This document shows positions 22,626 to 32,394 of a stretch of DNA of 64,000 nucleotides, in pieces. Within the stretch, counting starts at the first letter, position 1. Every line of letters starts with the position of its first letter. The notes beneath the pieces were generated by a model. It was not told the origin of the DNA. It searched no databases and saw only the letters and a list, made by a program, of their open reading frames with translations. Origin of the DNA: Altererythrobacter ishigakiensis (GTDB lineage Bacteria; Pseudomonadota; Alphaproteobacteria; Sphingomonadales; Sphingomonadaceae); assembly GCF_001663155.1 (NCBI RefSeq), contig NZ_CP015963.1:1636001-1700000 (forward strand), written 5' to 3'. The position numbers and the translations under genes were made by a program.

Positions 22626-24008
22626 ATGGAAACTCCGGAAACTTTGCTTGCCGCGCGAGGCATGACCGATCACGAAGATCGGCTGTTATCTGCTGACCAG
22701 CCGCTGGCTGAGTTGCAGCAGCGCTGTGGCGGAGAAGTGCCTGGGAAATTGGCCGTTCCAGAACTGCTGGAGCTGGTGCAGCAGGCGCGCGCAATGGGTC
22801 TTAGGCTGGCACGTGAATTCTCGGCCTCAGACGGTGATGGTCGCGTCACAGGATATGTCCGCATCAGACCCGACGAAAATTCGGGCAATGGCGGCTGCGA
22901 AATTTTGATCGAAAACTGGCGTCGGGAAAGGGCGGGGAGTGAGGATGATCGCGAGCAAGCTATCCGCCAAGATGCCATCGACCGTGCGACGGCGGAATTC
23001 ACCGCCCGGCTTGATGGCAAGCAGCGTTTGCTGGCGGGCGAAGGTCATGCGGCAGACCTTGCAGAGCTGATCAGCCAAACCCGCAAAGATTCCGGCAAAA
23101 TCTGGACTGACTATGTCGAGCTTGTAGGCGTTTCACATCGTCAGCCGCTGCATTGGCGCTTGTTGGATGGAGCCAAGTGCAAGATCACAGGCTCGCAGCG
23201 TGACTGGTTCGCGCGCTTAATCCCGGTTGGGAACGATCCGATTACACCAAGAGCGTTCGAGCTGCTGCTCGTGGCAGAGCAGCCTTTGTTGGAAAGCGAT
23301 GAACCGAACAAGAGCGATGCAGGACCGAAGCTTGTCACTGATGCACTTGCGCCAGCATTGAGAAAGCCTGTCGCTCGGATTGTCGCAAATGCCGACAAGA
23401 TTCGTGGGCGGCTGGCTGGTCCCCTGCGGCAGGAATATGCAGAGTATGCGGGTGACATCGCATCGGCGGCGCGTCACCTGGCAAGCTTGCTCGACGATTT
23501 GCACGAGCTTGAGACAATTGAATCGCCGGAATTTTCAGTCTCTTCGCAGCAAGTCGATCTGGCGGAAATCGCACGTCAAACCTCCAAGATGCTGAATGCC
23601 AAGGCTCAGGCGAAGTCCATCACGCTTGCAGCTGAAGTGGGCGAAAGCGGCCCATTTGTGCGCGGTGATCCGGTTCGCGTGCTTCAAATTCTGCTCAACC
23701 TCGCTGGCAATGCGATAAATTACTCGCCCGAAGGTAGTTTGGTCTCCCTCGGCACCGGCGATGATGGTTCGATTTCTGTAGGTGATGAAGGTCCCGGACT
23801 GTCGGCAGACCAGCAATCGCGGATATTCGCCAAGTTTGAACGACTGGGACGTTCAGGCGACGGTGGATCGGGACTAGGCCTTTATATCTCACGCAAGCTT
23901 GCAGAAGCCATGGGCGGCGCGCTTTCCATATCGAGCGCACCGGGCGAGGGCGCGACTTTCACATTACACTTGCCTGAAATCGAAGGTGCAAAATCAGCCC
24001 AGAGATGA
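22626..24008 (+). CDS. histidine-kinase-like protein without the H-box histidine
   Basis: A 460-residue soluble protein. The C-terminal HATPase_c domain (about 310-452) looks fully competent: N-box LLNLAGNAINYS, G1 DEGPGL, F-box FAKFERLG and G2 GSGLGLYISRKLAEAMGG. The preceding dimerisation helices (about 235-300) align well with HisKA, but the HELRTP motif reads PALRKP, with Pro243 where the phosphorylated histidine should be. The N-terminal 220 residues may contain a degenerate PAS-like region. No response regulator is adjacent. It may sense or allosterically control another kinase, as DivL does. It is coupled to the 21667 gene. Confidence 0.8.
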   Translation: METPETLLAARGMTDHEDRLLSADQPLAELQQRCGGEVPGKLAVPELLELVQQARAMGLRLAREFSASDGDGRVTGYVRIRPDENSGNGGCEILIENWRRERAGSEDDREQAIRQDAIDRATAEFTARLDGKQRLLAGEGHAADLAELISQTRKDSGKIWTDYVELVGVSHRQPLHWRLLDGAKCKITGSQRDWFARLIPVGNDPITPRAFELLLVAEQPLLESDEPNKSDAGPKLVTDALAPALRKPVARIVANADKIRGRLAGPLRQEYAEYAGDIASAARHLASLLDDLHELETIESPEFSVSSQQVDLAEIARQTSKMLNAKAQAKSITLAAEVGESGPFVRGDPVRVLQILLNLAGNAINYSPEGSLVSLGTGDDGSISVGDEGPGLSADQQSRIFAKFERLGRSGDGGSGLGLYISRKLAEAMGGALSISSAPGEGATFTLHLPEIEGAKSAQR

Positions 24009-24042
24009 GCCGATTCCGACCGATCTAGCGTCCGATTCGGCT
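24008..24042. terminator. imperfect inverted repeat between convergent genes
   Basis: The arms AGCCGATTCCGAC and GTCCGATTCGGCT can pair with two mismatches around a nine-base loop, exactly at the convergent ends of the kinase-like gene and the small membrane-protein gene. There is no clear T tract on either strand. It may be a weak bidirectional terminator. Confidence 0.3.
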
Positions 24043-24234
24043 AGAGCCCCAAAGTAATACGAAGCCAACCAGCACGGTAATTCCACCGTATAGCGCCCAG
24101 CTACGATCAGCCAGCATAAAGCTTTCGGCCGGCCACATGACGATGCCGAGGCCCTGGAGCGCCCACAATCCGCCTGACAGTACCAGCGCTACGCCAAATA
24201 CCATCAGGACGAATTTGAGTATGCGCGCGCCCAT
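24025..24234 (-). CDS. small two-helix membrane protein
   Basis: A 69-residue protein with two long hydrophobic segments, about residues 6-28 (KFVLMVFGVALVLSGGLWAL) and 44-63, and a basic C-terminus. Proteins of this kind are common in Sphingomonadales and have no assigned role. It begins three bases after the gltA stop, so it is probably the last gene of a gltX-gltA transcript. Its stop faces the convergent kinase-like gene 16 bases away. Confidence 0.7.
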   Translation of the reverse strand: MGARILKFVLMVFGVALVLSGGLWALQGLGIVMWPAESFMLADRSWALYGGITVLVGFVLLWGSSRIGR

Positions 24235-24237
24235 TGT

Positions 24238-25524
24238 TTAACGCTGACCAACCGGTACGTAATCACGCTGTGTCGGCCCGGTGTAAAGCTGACGTGGACG
24301 GCCGATAACCTGCGCCGGATCGGAAATCATTTCATTCCACTGCGCAACCCAGCCCACGGTGCGGGCAAGTGCAAAGAGTGCGGTGAACATAGTGGTCGGG
24401 AAACCAATCGAGCTAAGGATGATACCCGAATAGAAGTCCACGTTCGGGAACAGCTTCTTTTCCTTGAAATAGTCATCGTTCAGAGCGAGCTCTTCAAGTC
24501 GCAGCGCTGTTTCGAACACAGGGTCATTGACGTTCAGTGCTTCGAATACTTCGCGCAGCGTCTGCTGCATGACTGTCGCGCGCGGGTCGTAGTTTTTGTA
24601 TACGCGGTGGCCGAAGCCCATCAGACGGAACGGATCGTTCTTATCCTTCGCACGCTCAATATAGTGCGGGATGCGATCAGGCGAGCCGATCTCTTGCAGC
24701 ATGTTGAGCGCGGCTTCGTTCGCACCGCCGTGCGCCGGTCCCCAAAGGCAAGCTATGCCTGCAGCGATACATGCGAAGGGGTTGGCGCCGGAGGATCCAG
24801 CCAGACGCACGGTGGAGGTCGATGCGTTCTGCTCGTGATCGGCGTGGAGAATGAAGATACGGTCCATGGCGCGTTCGATCGCCGGATGGATCTCATATTC
24901 CTCTGCGGGAACACCGAAAGTCATGCGCAGGAAGTTGCCGGTGTAACTCAGCGAATTGTCCGGCTGCAGGAAAGGCTGACCAATTGCGTATTTGTAAGCC
25001 ATTGCCGCAATAGTCGGCATCTTTGCGATCAGGCGGTGGCTGCTGATCTTGCGGTGTTCGGGATCCGAAATGTCCGTGCTGTCATGATAGAAAGCAGACA
25101 GAGCGCCGACCACGCCGCACATAATGGCCATCGGGTGCGCGTCGCGGCGGAAGCCCTGATAGAACTGGCGCAGCTGATCATGCAGCATGGTGTGCCGGGT
25201 GATGGTGTAAGTGAAATCGTCCAGTTCTTCCTGGCTCGGCAATTCACCATTCAGAAGCAGGTAGGACACTTCCATGAAGCTTGAGTGCTCTGCCAGCTGC
25301 CCGATCGGATAGCCACGGTGCAGCAGCACACCTTCATTGCCGTCGATATAGGTCAGCGCGCTTTCGCAGCTGGCCGTAGATTTATACCCGGGATCGAAAG
25401 TGAAGGCGCCGGTCTGGCCATATAGCTTACGGATATCGACCACATCCGGGCCAACACTGCCACTTACAACTGGGAACTCGTGAGACTGTCCGCCCAGTTC
25501 GAGTTTCGCGTGTGTGTCCGACAA
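24238..25524 (-). CDS. gltA: citrate synthase
   Basis: Condenses oxaloacetate and acetyl-CoA at the entry of the TCA cycle, 428 residues, of the hexameric type II form with an N-terminal beta domain. Active-site signatures are [29 protein letters not shown] and [15 protein letters not shown], which supply the catalytic histidines. The gene follows gltX by 28 bases on the same strand and is probably co-transcribed with it, an order usual in Sphingomonadales. The ATG at 25524 has AAGGAG about seven bases upstream. Confidence 0.97.
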   Translation of the reverse strand: MSDTHAKLELGGQSHEFPVVSGSVGPDVVDIRKLYGQTGAFTFDPGYKSTASCESALTYIDGNEGVLLHRGYPIGQLAEHSSFMEVSYLLLNGELPSQEELDDFTYTITRHTMLHDQLRQFYQGFRRDAHPMAIMCGVVGALSAFYHDSTDISDPEHRKISSHRLIAKMPTIAAMAYKYAIGQPFLQPDNSLSYTGNFLRMTFGVPAEEYEIHPAIERAMDRIFILHADHEQNASTSTVRLAGSSGANPFACIAAGIACLWGPAHGGANEAALNMLQEIGSPDRIPHYIERAKDKNDPFRLMGFGHRVYKNYDPRATVMQQTLREVFEALNVNDPVFETALRLEELALNDDYFKEKKLFPNVDFYSGIILSSIGFPTTMFTALFALARTVGWVAQWNEMISDPAQVIGRPRQLYTGPTQRDYVPVGQR

Positions 25525-25552
25525 AATACGTCTCCTTCAATCCTGCGTAACG

Positions 25553-26986
25553 TCAGCCCGCTGCAGCAGCCTGCGCATCGATACGGGCCAATGCCTCTTC
25601 CCGTCCCAAAAGGACCAGAACATCGAAAATACCGGGCGAGGTTGTCGTTCCGGTAAGCGCTGCGCGCAGGGGCTGCGCGAGCTTGCCGAGGCCCAGTTCG
25701 AGCTCTTCGGCGAGTGACTTCGTAGTGGCTTCGAGTGCGTCGATTGTCCAGTCATTTTCCGCCGCGAGACGTGCAGAAAGCAGACCAAGACGCTCACGCG
25801 CTTCCTCATCTAGCAAATTGGCCGCTTTTTCGCTCATTTCCAGCGGGCGTTGCTTGAACAGGAATGCCGCACCTTCGGCTAGATCATGGGTGCTCTTTGC
25901 GCGAACTTTCAACACTGGCATGGCCCGGGTTAGCAGTTCCAGATCAACCGTCCCCTCAATCAGAGGCGCTACGATCTGAGCGAGTCGAGCATCGTCTGCC
26001 TCGCGAATATAATAGCCGTTGAGGTTTTCGAGCTTCTTCATGTCGAACCGCGACGGGCTCTTGCCAACGCCCTTGAGGTCAAACAGTTCGATTGCTTCTT
26101 CACGGCTGATCTCCTCACGATCACCGTGACCCCAACCGAGCCTGAGCAAATAGTTGAATAGCGCTTCGGGCAGAATGCCGTGATCGTCCCGGTAGGCTTC
26201 AGCGCCGAGCGAGCCATGGCGCTTGGACATTTTCGCGCCATCAGATCCATGGATCAGTGGAACGTGCGCGTAAACGGGCGGCTCCCAACCACCTTCGATT
26301 GCCTGCATGGCATGATAAATCGGAAGCTGGCGAAATGCGTTGTTCAAATGATCATCGCCGCGAATCACATGAGTGACGCCCATATCGTGGTCATCGACCA
26401 CCACTGCCAGCATATAAGTCGGCGATCCGTCAGCACGCAGGATAATATAATCGTCAATCTCTTCATTGCGGACGGTGACGTGACCTTGGACCGCGTCTTC
26501 GATGGAGGTTTCACCTTCAGTCTTGGTCTTGATGCGGATAGTATAAGGAGCGCCTTCGGGGGCCTCCGATGCATCGCGATCACGCCAGCGCCCGTCATAG
26601 CGCATCGGCTGCTTATTGGCGCGTTGCTCGGCCCGCATGGCCTCAAGTTCTTCGGGTGTTGCAAAACACTTATAGGCATAGCCTGCCTCGAGCATCTTCA
26701 ACGCTATTTCGGCGTGGCGCTCGGCGCGTTGAGATTGAAACACCGGTTCTTCATCATAGTCGAGGCCAAGCCAGTGGAGCCCGTCTAGAATGGCATCAAT
26801 GGCTTCTTGTGTAGAGCGTTTCTTGTCTGTGTCCTCGATCCGCAACAGCGCCTTGCCGCCGTGATGGCGCGCATAGAGCCAGTTAAACAGCGCAGTTCGC
26901 GCTCCGCCAATGTGGAGAAAACCTGTTGGTGATGGGGCAAAGCGGGTGACAACTCTGCCTGCGCGCGCGCCGCTTTCGCTTGCCAT
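25553..26986 (-). CDS. gltX: glutamate--tRNA ligase
   Basis: Class I aminoacyl-tRNA synthetase that charges tRNA-Glu, about 477 residues. The HIGH-type motif is in [16 protein letters not shown] and the KMSKS motif reads KMSKRHG. The anticodon-binding helical domain fills the C-terminal third. I placed the start at the ATG at 26986 ([13 protein letters not shown]), because the open frame upstream crosses into the divergent comEC remnant and has no synthetase similarity. The catalytic core is complete. Confidence 0.95.
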   Translation of the reverse strand: MASESGARAGRVVTRFAPSPTGFLHIGGARTALFNWLYARHHGGKALLRIEDTDKKRSTQEAIDAILDGLHWLGLDYDEEPVFQSQRAERHAEIALKMLEAGYAYKCFATPEELEAMRAEQRANKQPMRYDGRWRDRDASEAPEGAPYTIRIKTKTEGETSIEDAVQGHVTVRNEEIDDYIILRADGSPTYMLAVVVDDHDMGVTHVIRGDDHLNNAFRQLPIYHAMQAIEGGWEPPVYAHVPLIHGSDGAKMSKRHGSLGAEAYRDDHGILPEALFNYLLRLGWGHGDREEISREEAIELFDLKGVGKSPSRFDMKKLENLNGYYIREADDARLAQIVAPLIEGTVDLELLTRAMPVLKVRAKSTHDLAEGAAFLFKQRPLEMSEKAANLLDEEARERLGLLSARLAAENDWTIDALEATTKSLAEELELGLGKLAQPLRAALTGTTTSPGIFDVLVLLGREEALARIDAQAAAAG

Positions 26987-27014
26987 AAGCCTTTGTTTCC
27001 TTTCCAATGCCTGG

Positions 27015-27455
27015 ATGGCGACGCAACACACGCCAGTGGTTCCCACAGGGGCCGACGCCCAAGCCGGCGATGCTGCAGTGCAGCGCCAATGGCGCATGAC
27101 GCTGTCTGTGTCCAGTGTCACCAATGCTGCGGAACAATTTCTTTCAGAATCCGGATTCGATCGCGGGCCTTGGCTGGTGGTCGCATTCGCTGCCGAGATC
27201 GCCAGTTGGTTCGCATTGCAGGATCCATGGCAATGGATCGCCGCGATCGGGGCCGGACTACTCATGGTTATGGCCGGCGCTGCAATTCTGACAGATCGCT
27301 GGCTGCCGATGTCTTGCCGTCCGAAATGGTTAAAGGCCGATGGAAAATTTCTGGCGAGGTCAGGCGGTCTGGCAATTGTCTTGGCCGATCAGCGAATCCA
27401 GACGGTCTCAGATCATCAGGGACAGCACGGTTGGTGGCGCGCCGAGCTTGACTAG
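27015..27455 (+). pseudogene. comEC: comEC remnant with a large internal deletion
   Basis: The frame encodes 146 residues. Residues 36 to about 95 ([20 protein letters not shown] and the following hydrophobic stretch) look like the N-terminus of Sphingomonadales ComEC, the DNA-uptake channel. They are joined directly to a segment, [20 protein letters not shown] onward, that looks like the extreme C-terminus of the same protein. The competence domain and the metallo-beta-lactamase domain, several hundred residues, are missing. The place between gltX and lexA is where comEC sits in related genomes. It keeps an open frame and could make a small membrane peptide, but cannot be a working ComEC. 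The assignment is from memory of the family. Confidence 0.65.
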
Positions 27456-27517
27456 GTTGGGGCTCTAGTCTGATTGGGGACAGCTCAGCGCGCAGGACAA
27501 CCGCATAAGAACAAAGT

Positions 27518-28204
27518 TTAGTGGTAGCGGCGCAGCAGACCTGCGAGCTTGCCTTGGACAACAACTTCGTGCGGTGCGTAGACCTGTGGGTCATAGGCAC
27601 CATTGGCTGGATCCAGACGGATCATCCCATTGTCACGGTGCAAGTATTTGAGGGTGGCTTCTTCGTTGCGCACGAGGGCAACAACGATTTCTCCATCCCG
27701 TGCACTGTCGGCACGTTTCACCAAGGCATAATCGCCGTCAAAGATACCTGCCTCGATCATGGAGTCGCCCGACACTTCAAGAGCGTAGTGCTCACCGGGG
27801 CCAAGCAGGGCCGCTGGCACCGGCATACTCGATTGACCTTCGAGCGCCTCAATCGGAGCGCCCGCCGCGATGCGACCGTGCAGTGGGACTTCGATAATGT
27901 CATTAGCCGGTTCGGGTGCCGTTGGGGCAGGGCTCGTAACCCGCGCTACCGGATCATTGGCCGGTGCTACACGACCCGCAGGCGTGGCATCTTCCGGCAT
28001 CTTGATAACTTCAAGCGCGCGCGCACGATTGGCCAAACGCCGGATAAAACCGCGTTCCTCCAAAGCCGAGATCAAGCGGTGCACGCCTGACTTGCTCTTG
28101 AGGTCGAGCGCTTCCTTCATCTCTTCGAATGATGGGGAAATGCCGGTTTCTTCCAAACGCTGCTGAATGAAACGGATCAATTCGTGCTGCTTTGCCGTCA
28201 GCAT
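27518..28204 (-). CDS. lexA: SOS repressor LexA
   Basis: Autocleaving repressor of the DNA damage response, 228 residues. An N-terminal winged helix-turn-helix (about 1-65) binds the operator. A long Pro/Ala-rich linker is typical of alphaproteobacteria. The cleavage site is Ala114-Gly115 in GRIAAGAP, with catalytic Ser148 in SGDSM and Lys186 in EATLK. An AGAGGAGG ribosome binding site lies seven to nine bases upstream of the ATG. A GTTC-N7-GTTC operator sits about 50 bases upstream, so it should regulate itself. Confidence 0.97.
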   Translation of the reverse strand: MLTAKQHELIRFIQQRLEETGISPSFEEMKEALDLKSKSGVHRLISALEERGFIRRLANRARALEVIKMPEDATPAGRVAPANDPVARVTSPAPTAPEPANDIIEVPLHGRIAAGAPIEALEGQSSMPVPAALLGPGEHYALEVSGDSMIEAGIFDGDYALVKRADSARDGEIVVALVRNEEATLKYLHRDNGMIRLDPANGAYDPQVYAPHEVVVQGKLAGLLRRYH

Positions 28205-28251
28205 GGCGAAAACCTCCTCTGGTCGCCTATCCCGCTTTCACGCGATATGGT

Positions 28252-28266
28252 GAACGAATGAAGAAC
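28252..28266 (-). promoter_or_regulatory. LexA box (GTTC-N7-GTTC)
   Basis: Read on the minus strand the sequence is GTTCTTCATTCGTTC, an exact match to the alphaproteobacterial SOS operator GTTC-N7-GTTC. It lies 48 bases upstream of the lexA start, in the 95-base gap after moeA, and points to autoregulation of lexA. Confidence 0.85.
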
Positions 28267-28299
28267 AATTAGGCAACGAGTTCTGGCAAGTCAAGCAAT

Positions 28300-29487
28300 T
28301 CAGCCATTTTTCAACAGCAGGCATGGAACATGTGTTCCCGCTTCGATCTCATCCGAGCGAGCCGGGCGATCAATTAAGCAATTGGCTTGTGCGAGCGCAG
28401 CTAGCGCTGACGAGTCCTGCGAATCGGCCAGCTGGACGCTGTCTCCGTCCCAATTGGCGCGCAGGAATTCGCGGCGTGAACCAATCGAGGGTAGGTCGCA
28501 CCCTGCGGCGAGGGTTGCTCTGGCGGGAAGGGGTTGCTTTGCGCCCATAGCTGCACGCACCAACGGAAGCACAAACAAGAAGCACGTGACAAAGCTCGAC
28601 ACCGGATTTCCGGGCAGGCCGAAAATCACCTGCTTGCCGCGCGTAGCCACCATGATCGGCTTGCCGGGCTTCATTGCGACTTTCCAGAAGTCGAGCTTTG
28701 CACCCCATGCCTCAAGCGCTGGACGCATCAGGTCGTGGTCGCCCACCGAGGCGCCGCCCGTAGTTACCAAAATGTCTGCGCCGTCAGCTTTCGCGAGGGC
28801 GGAGGCGAGCGCTTCGCGGTCATCGGGCACCGGACCAAGCCTGACCACTTCACAGCCCAATTCTGCCAGCATTGCAGCGATCATCGCGCCATTACTGGCC
28901 GGGATCTGATGTTCGGCGCAGTGTGCTGGATCGGCTACCAATTCATCGCCGCAGTCGAGAACTGCAACCTTTGGTGCACGGCGAACATTCAGCGAGGCAT
29001 GACCGGCACCAATCGCCAGCGCCAGCTGCGCAGGGCCAATGGGTGTTCCAGCATTAAGGACAGTATCTCCGGCAGAGAAGTCGAACCCGCGTTGCCGTAT
29101 GTGACGCATGGCGTTTGGGAAGTCCTGAAAGCACGTCACAAATGCGTCATCGACCTGCGCATTCTCCTGAATCAGAATACGGTCTGCGCCGGACGGAACA
29201 TGCGCTCCCGTTGAAATGCGCACTGTCTCGCCATGCTCAAGCTTACGGTCAAAAGGTGCGCCGGCGCGGCTTTCACCCACCAGTTTCCATGGGCCTTGAT
29301 ACTCACCGCCGATTGCATAGCCATCCATAGCCGAAAGATCCGCTGGTGGCTGGGTGCGCTGTGACTGCAAGTCCTCTGCGAGATACCGTCCCGTGGCAGT
29401 TCCAATCGGAACGCTTCCGATCGGCATTTTCGGCGCCAATGCCAGCACTCGCTCCTGTGCTTCTTCCAAAGTGAGCATTGCGCCCAT
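28300..29487 (-). CDS. moeA: molybdopterin molybdenumtransferase
   Basis: Inserts molybdenum into adenylylated molybdopterin in the last step of Mo-cofactor synthesis, 395 residues. Family features include LSAMDGYA near the N-terminus, TTGGASVGDHDLM with its conserved acidic residues, KPGKPIMVATRGKQVIFGLPGNPVSS split over the active site, and a C-terminal beta domain. It starts three bases after the moaC stop; ATGs at 29487 and 29478 are both possible. It ends the ppiD-trp-moa operon, with lexA under separate control downstream. Confidence 0.95.
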   Translation of the reverse strand: MGAMLTLEEAQERVLALAPKMPIGSVPIGTATGRYLAEDLQSQRTQPPADLSAMDGYAIGGEYQGPWKLVGESRAGAPFDRKLEHGETVRISTGAHVPSGADRILIQENAQVDDAFVTCFQDFPNAMRHIRQRGFDFSAGDTVLNAGTPIGPAQLALAIGAGHASLNVRRAPKVAVLDCGDELVADPAHCAEHQIPASNGAMIAAMLAELGCEVVRLGPVPDDREALASALAKADGADILVTTGGASVGDHDLMRPALEAWGAKLDFWKVAMKPGKPIMVATRGKQVIFGLPGNPVSSFVTCFLFVLPLVRAAMGAKQPLPARATLAAGCDLPSIGSRREFLRANWDGDSVQLADSQDSSALAALAQANCLIDRPARSDEIEAGTHVPCLLLKNG

Positions 29488-29490
29488 GGG

Positions 29491-29964
29491 TCAGTCAGCC
29501 ACCCAATGCCCGGATTTGCCGCCCAGCTTTTCCAGCAGGCGAACCTCCCCGATAACCATGCCCTTATCCAGCGCCTTGGCCATGTCGTAGATCGTCAATA
29601 GCGCCGTTGAGGCCGCTACCATCGCTTCCATCTCGACCCCGGTCTTGCCGGTTAGCGAAGCGGTGGCTGTAACGCGCACACCATCGTCTTCGAAGGTGAA
29701 CTCGACGTCTACAGCATCCAAGCTGAGAGGGTGGCACAACGGGATCAGATCGCCAGTCTTCTTTGCCGCCATGATCGCAGCAATTCGCGCAGCGCCCAAA
29801 ACATCGCCCTTGGGTGCATCGCCAGCCTTGATCGCGGTTAATGCATCGGCGCTCATGCGGATGATGCCGCCAGCGCGCGCCATGCGCTCAGTCGCCAGCT
29901 TAGCCCCGACATTGACCATGCGGGCGGTGCCGCTTTCATCGAGATGGGTCAGGCGTTTGCTCAT
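29491..29964 (-). CDS. moaC: cyclic pyranopterin monophosphate synthase
   Basis: Second step of molybdopterin synthesis, conversion of the GTP-derived intermediate made with MoaA to cyclic pyranopterin monophosphate. About 157 residues, the normal size. The signatures [17 protein letters not shown] and [12 protein letters not shown] hold the active-site residues. The start is the ATG at 29964 ([10 protein letters not shown]), 22 bases after trpC, preceded by GAAAGGCG. MoaA is not in the window. It is coupled to moeA. Confidence 0.95.
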   Translation of the reverse strand: MSKRLTHLDESGTARMVNVGAKLATERMARAGGIIRMSADALTAIKAGDAPKGDVLGAARIAAIMAAKKTGDLIPLCHPLSLDAVDVEFTFEDDGVRVTATASLTGKTGVEMEAMVAASTALLTIYDMAKALDKGMVIGEVRLLEKLGGKSGHWVAD

Positions 29965-29986
29965 GGTTCGCCTTTCTGGCCGATGT

Positions 29987-30772
29987 TCAGCCTTGCAGCA
30001 ATGCCCGCGTGGCTGCCGCGACGTCATTCTGACGCATCAGGCTTTCGCCCACCAGGAATGTACGCACGCCAGATTTCGCTAGGCGCGTGAAATCTTCATG
30101 GCTGTTGATACCGCTTTCCCCGACCAGCAGCTTGTCTTCAGGCGCAAGCGGTACAAGACGTTCAGTGGTTGCGAGATCGGTTGTGAACGTCTTTAGGTTA
30201 CGGTTGTTCACGCCAATCAACCGGGACTTGAGCTTGGCTGCGCGTTCCATCTCCGCTTCGTCATGCACTTCAACCAAGACATCCATGCCGCGCTCGAGTG
30301 CCGCGGCTTCGATTTCTGACATCACGTTGTCTTCCAGCGCCGCCACGATAATCAGGATCGCGTCAGCTGCAATCGCGCGAGCTTCAGCAACCTGCCACGG
30401 ATCGATTATAAAGTCCTTGCGCAAAACAGGTAGATCGCAAGCCGCGCGGGCCGCCTTCAGGTAATCTTCGTGGCCTTGGAAATAAGGTGCGTCAGTTAGG
30501 ACCGAGAGGCACGCCGCGCCGCCAGCTTCATAGGCCTTGGCGTGGTCAGCCGGATCGAAGTCCGCGCGGATCAGCCCTTTGGAAGGCGATGCCTTCTTGA
30601 TTTCAGCGATCAGCGCAAAACCGGTTTCGGCCTTGGCGCGCAAGGCCGCTTCAAACCCGCGTGGGGCTGATTGACCTGCTGCGCGATGATCGAGCGCAGT
30701 CACAGACCGCTCGGCGCGGCGTTGCGCCACCTCGATCCGCTTGTTTGCGCAAATTTCCTCAAGCTTGTTCAT
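29987..30772 (-). CDS. trpC: indole-3-glycerol phosphate synthase
   Basis: Ring closure step of tryptophan synthesis, 261 residues, a stand-alone enzyme and not fused to TrpF. The TIM-barrel signatures are all present: [54 protein letters not shown] and VGESGI. The ATG sits directly after the trpD stop with no gap. It is followed by moaC, the typical sphingomonad order. Confidence 0.97.
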   Translation of the reverse strand: MNKLEEICANKRIEVAQRRAERSVTALDHRAAGQSAPRGFEAALRAKAETGFALIAEIKKASPSKGLIRADFDPADHAKAYEAGGAACLSVLTDAPYFQGHEDYLKAARAACDLPVLRKDFIIDPWQVAEARAIAADAILIIVAALEDNVMSEIEAAALERGMDVLVEVHDEAEMERAAKLKSRLIGVNNRNLKTFTTDLATTERLVPLAPEDKLLVGESGINSHEDFTRLAKSGVRTFLVGESLMRQNDVAAATRALLQG

Positions 30773-31765
30773 CTATTGCGCCAGCTCGATCCATTTGCCG
30801 AGCAGCTCCGCCGCTTTGCCGCTATCAAGCGCCACGGCCGCCATTTCTGCGCCTTGGCCCCAGTCATCGGTCTTGCCAGCAACAACCAGCGTTCCAGCTG
30901 CATTGAGCAGAACCGCGTCGCGATACGGCCCTGGCGTTCCTTCCAGAAGTGCTTTCAAAGCTTTCGCATTGTGAGCAGCATCGCCGCCGCGAATAGCCTC
31001 TACCGGGGCGTGCGGCAAACCAGCCATCTCCGCATCCATGCGACGCATTTCAAACTCGCTGCCGGTAACGTCGGCAAGTTCGTTTCCGCCTGCAAGGCTC
31101 AGTTCATCGAGGCCTTCATCACCTGAAACAATGAAAGTGCGTTCCGTGCCAAGCCGCGCCTTAGCTTCGGCATAGATCGGGACATAGGCAGGGCGTGCGA
31201 TCCCGATCAACTGGCGTTTGACGCCAGCGGGGTTAGACAGCGGACCCATCAGATTGAAGATTGTGCGTTTACCCAATTTCTGTCTGATGGGCTGAATTCT
31301 ACCCATCGCGGGGTGGTGGTTCTTTGCGAAAAGGAAACAAATGCCGATTTCGGCGAGTGTTTTCTCCGCCGTTCGTCCTGCCGCATCCATATCGAGGCCC
31401 AGTGCTTCCAGAGTGTCCGCTGCGCCGGATTTGCTGGATGCCGCGCGATTTCCATGTTTCGCCACTGGCACACCGCAAGCCGCGACTACCAGCGATACCG
31501 CGGTCGAAACATTGAGGGTATGATGGCCGTCGCCGCCGGTTCCGCAGCAATCGACCGCGCCTTCAGGTGCTTCGATCGGTATGAGCCGCGCGCGCAAGGC
31601 TCGCGCCGCACCGGCAATTTCTTCAGCCGTTTCACTGCGCTCGGTCATTGCCAAAAGGAAACGCGCGATCTCGTCATCACTCGCGTCACCATCGAGGATC
31701 CAGCCGAAGACTTCTTCAGCCTCGTCTTCGCTCATGTGCGGTACTGCGAGGGGTAGCGTCTTCAT
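30773..31765 (-). CDS. trpD: anthranilate phosphoribosyltransferase
   Basis: Transfers phosphoribose from PRPP to anthranilate, about 330 residues. The motif [20 protein letters not shown] binds PRPP, and [21 protein letters not shown] covers the anthranilate site. I chose the ATG at 31765 because it overlaps the trpG stop as ATGA and gives the normal N-terminus MKTLPLAV. An upstream in-frame start at 31792 lies within trpG and is unlikely. It abuts trpC. Confidence 0.96.
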   Translation of the reverse strand: MKTLPLAVPHMSEDEAEEVFGWILDGDASDDEIARFLLAMTERSETAEEIAGAARALRARLIPIEAPEGAVDCCGTGGDGHHTLNVSTAVSLVVAACGVPVAKHGNRAASSKSGAADTLEALGLDMDAAGRTAEKTLAEIGICFLFAKNHHPAMGRIQPIRQKLGKRTIFNLMGPLSNPAGVKRQLIGIARPAYVPIYAEAKARLGTERTFIVSGDEGLDELSLAGGNELADVTGSEFEMRRMDAEMAGLPHAPVEAIRGGDAAHNAKALKALLEGTPGPYRDAVLLNAAGTLVVAGKTDDWGQGAEMAAVALDSGKAAELLGKWIELAQ

Positions 31766-32346
31766 GCGGTTTCCTTTGTTTCCATTCCGCAAAGTGCAAG
31801 GAAGTTGGCGAGAAGGGCATGTCCATGTTCAGTCGCGATGCTTTCCGGGTGGAATTGCACCCCGTGGATGGGCAAGTCCTTGTGGCGGAAGCCCATTGTG
31901 TAGCCATCGTCCGACGTCGCGTTGACCACCAGTTCCTCCGGCTGATCTTGCACCACCAGGCTGTGATAGCGCGTGGCGGTGAATGGGGAGGGCAGGCCCG
32001 CGAATAGGCCCGATCCATCATGCGTGACTGGCGAAGTCTTGCCGTGCATCAAGCCGCCTCGCTCAACTCGTCCGCCAAAGTGCTGGCCGATCGACTGGTG
32101 ACCAAGGCATACCCCCAAGAGTGGCTTGCCAGCATCTGCACACGCGGCGACCAGATCCAGGCTGATACCGGCTTCATTGGGAGTGCAGGGGCCGGGCGAG
32201 ATCAGGAACCCGGCTGCGTTCGTTTTGATCGCGTCAGCTGCGCTCAGCGCGTCATTGCGCTCGACACGGACCTCTGCACCCAGTTCCATCAGATAATGGA
32301 CTAAGTTGAAGGTGAAGCTGTCGTAATTGTCGATAACAAGGATCAT
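31762..32346 (-). CDS. trpG: anthranilate synthase glutamine amidotransferase subunit
   Basis: Supplies ammonia from glutamine to TrpE, 194 residues, class I amidotransferase. The catalytic triad is visible: Cys80 in GVCLGHQ, and His166 and Glu168 in VQFHPES. The oxyanion strand reads [11 protein letters not shown]. It may also serve folate synthesis with PabB, as in other bacteria with a single TrpG. It is separated from trpE by two unrelated genes and from the prolyl aminopeptidase gene by 48 bases. Confidence 0.95.
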   Translation of the reverse strand: MILVIDNYDSFTFNLVHYLMELGAEVRVERNDALSAADAIKTNAAGFLISPGPCTPNEAGISLDLVAACADAGKPLLGVCLGHQSIGQHFGGRVERGGLMHGKTSPVTHDGSGLFAGLPSPFTATRYHSLVVQDQPEELVVNATSDDGYTMGFRHKDLPIHGVQFHPESIATEHGHALLANFLALCGMETKETA

Positions 32347-32394
32347 TGCGATGCCGCCTTCGCGGTTTGCGCGACCGCGATCAAGAAAGTTTTG

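Noticed and set aside
26987..27265. N-terminal extension of gltX
   Set aside because: No synthetase similarity; the frame is an antisense reading of the comEC remnant.
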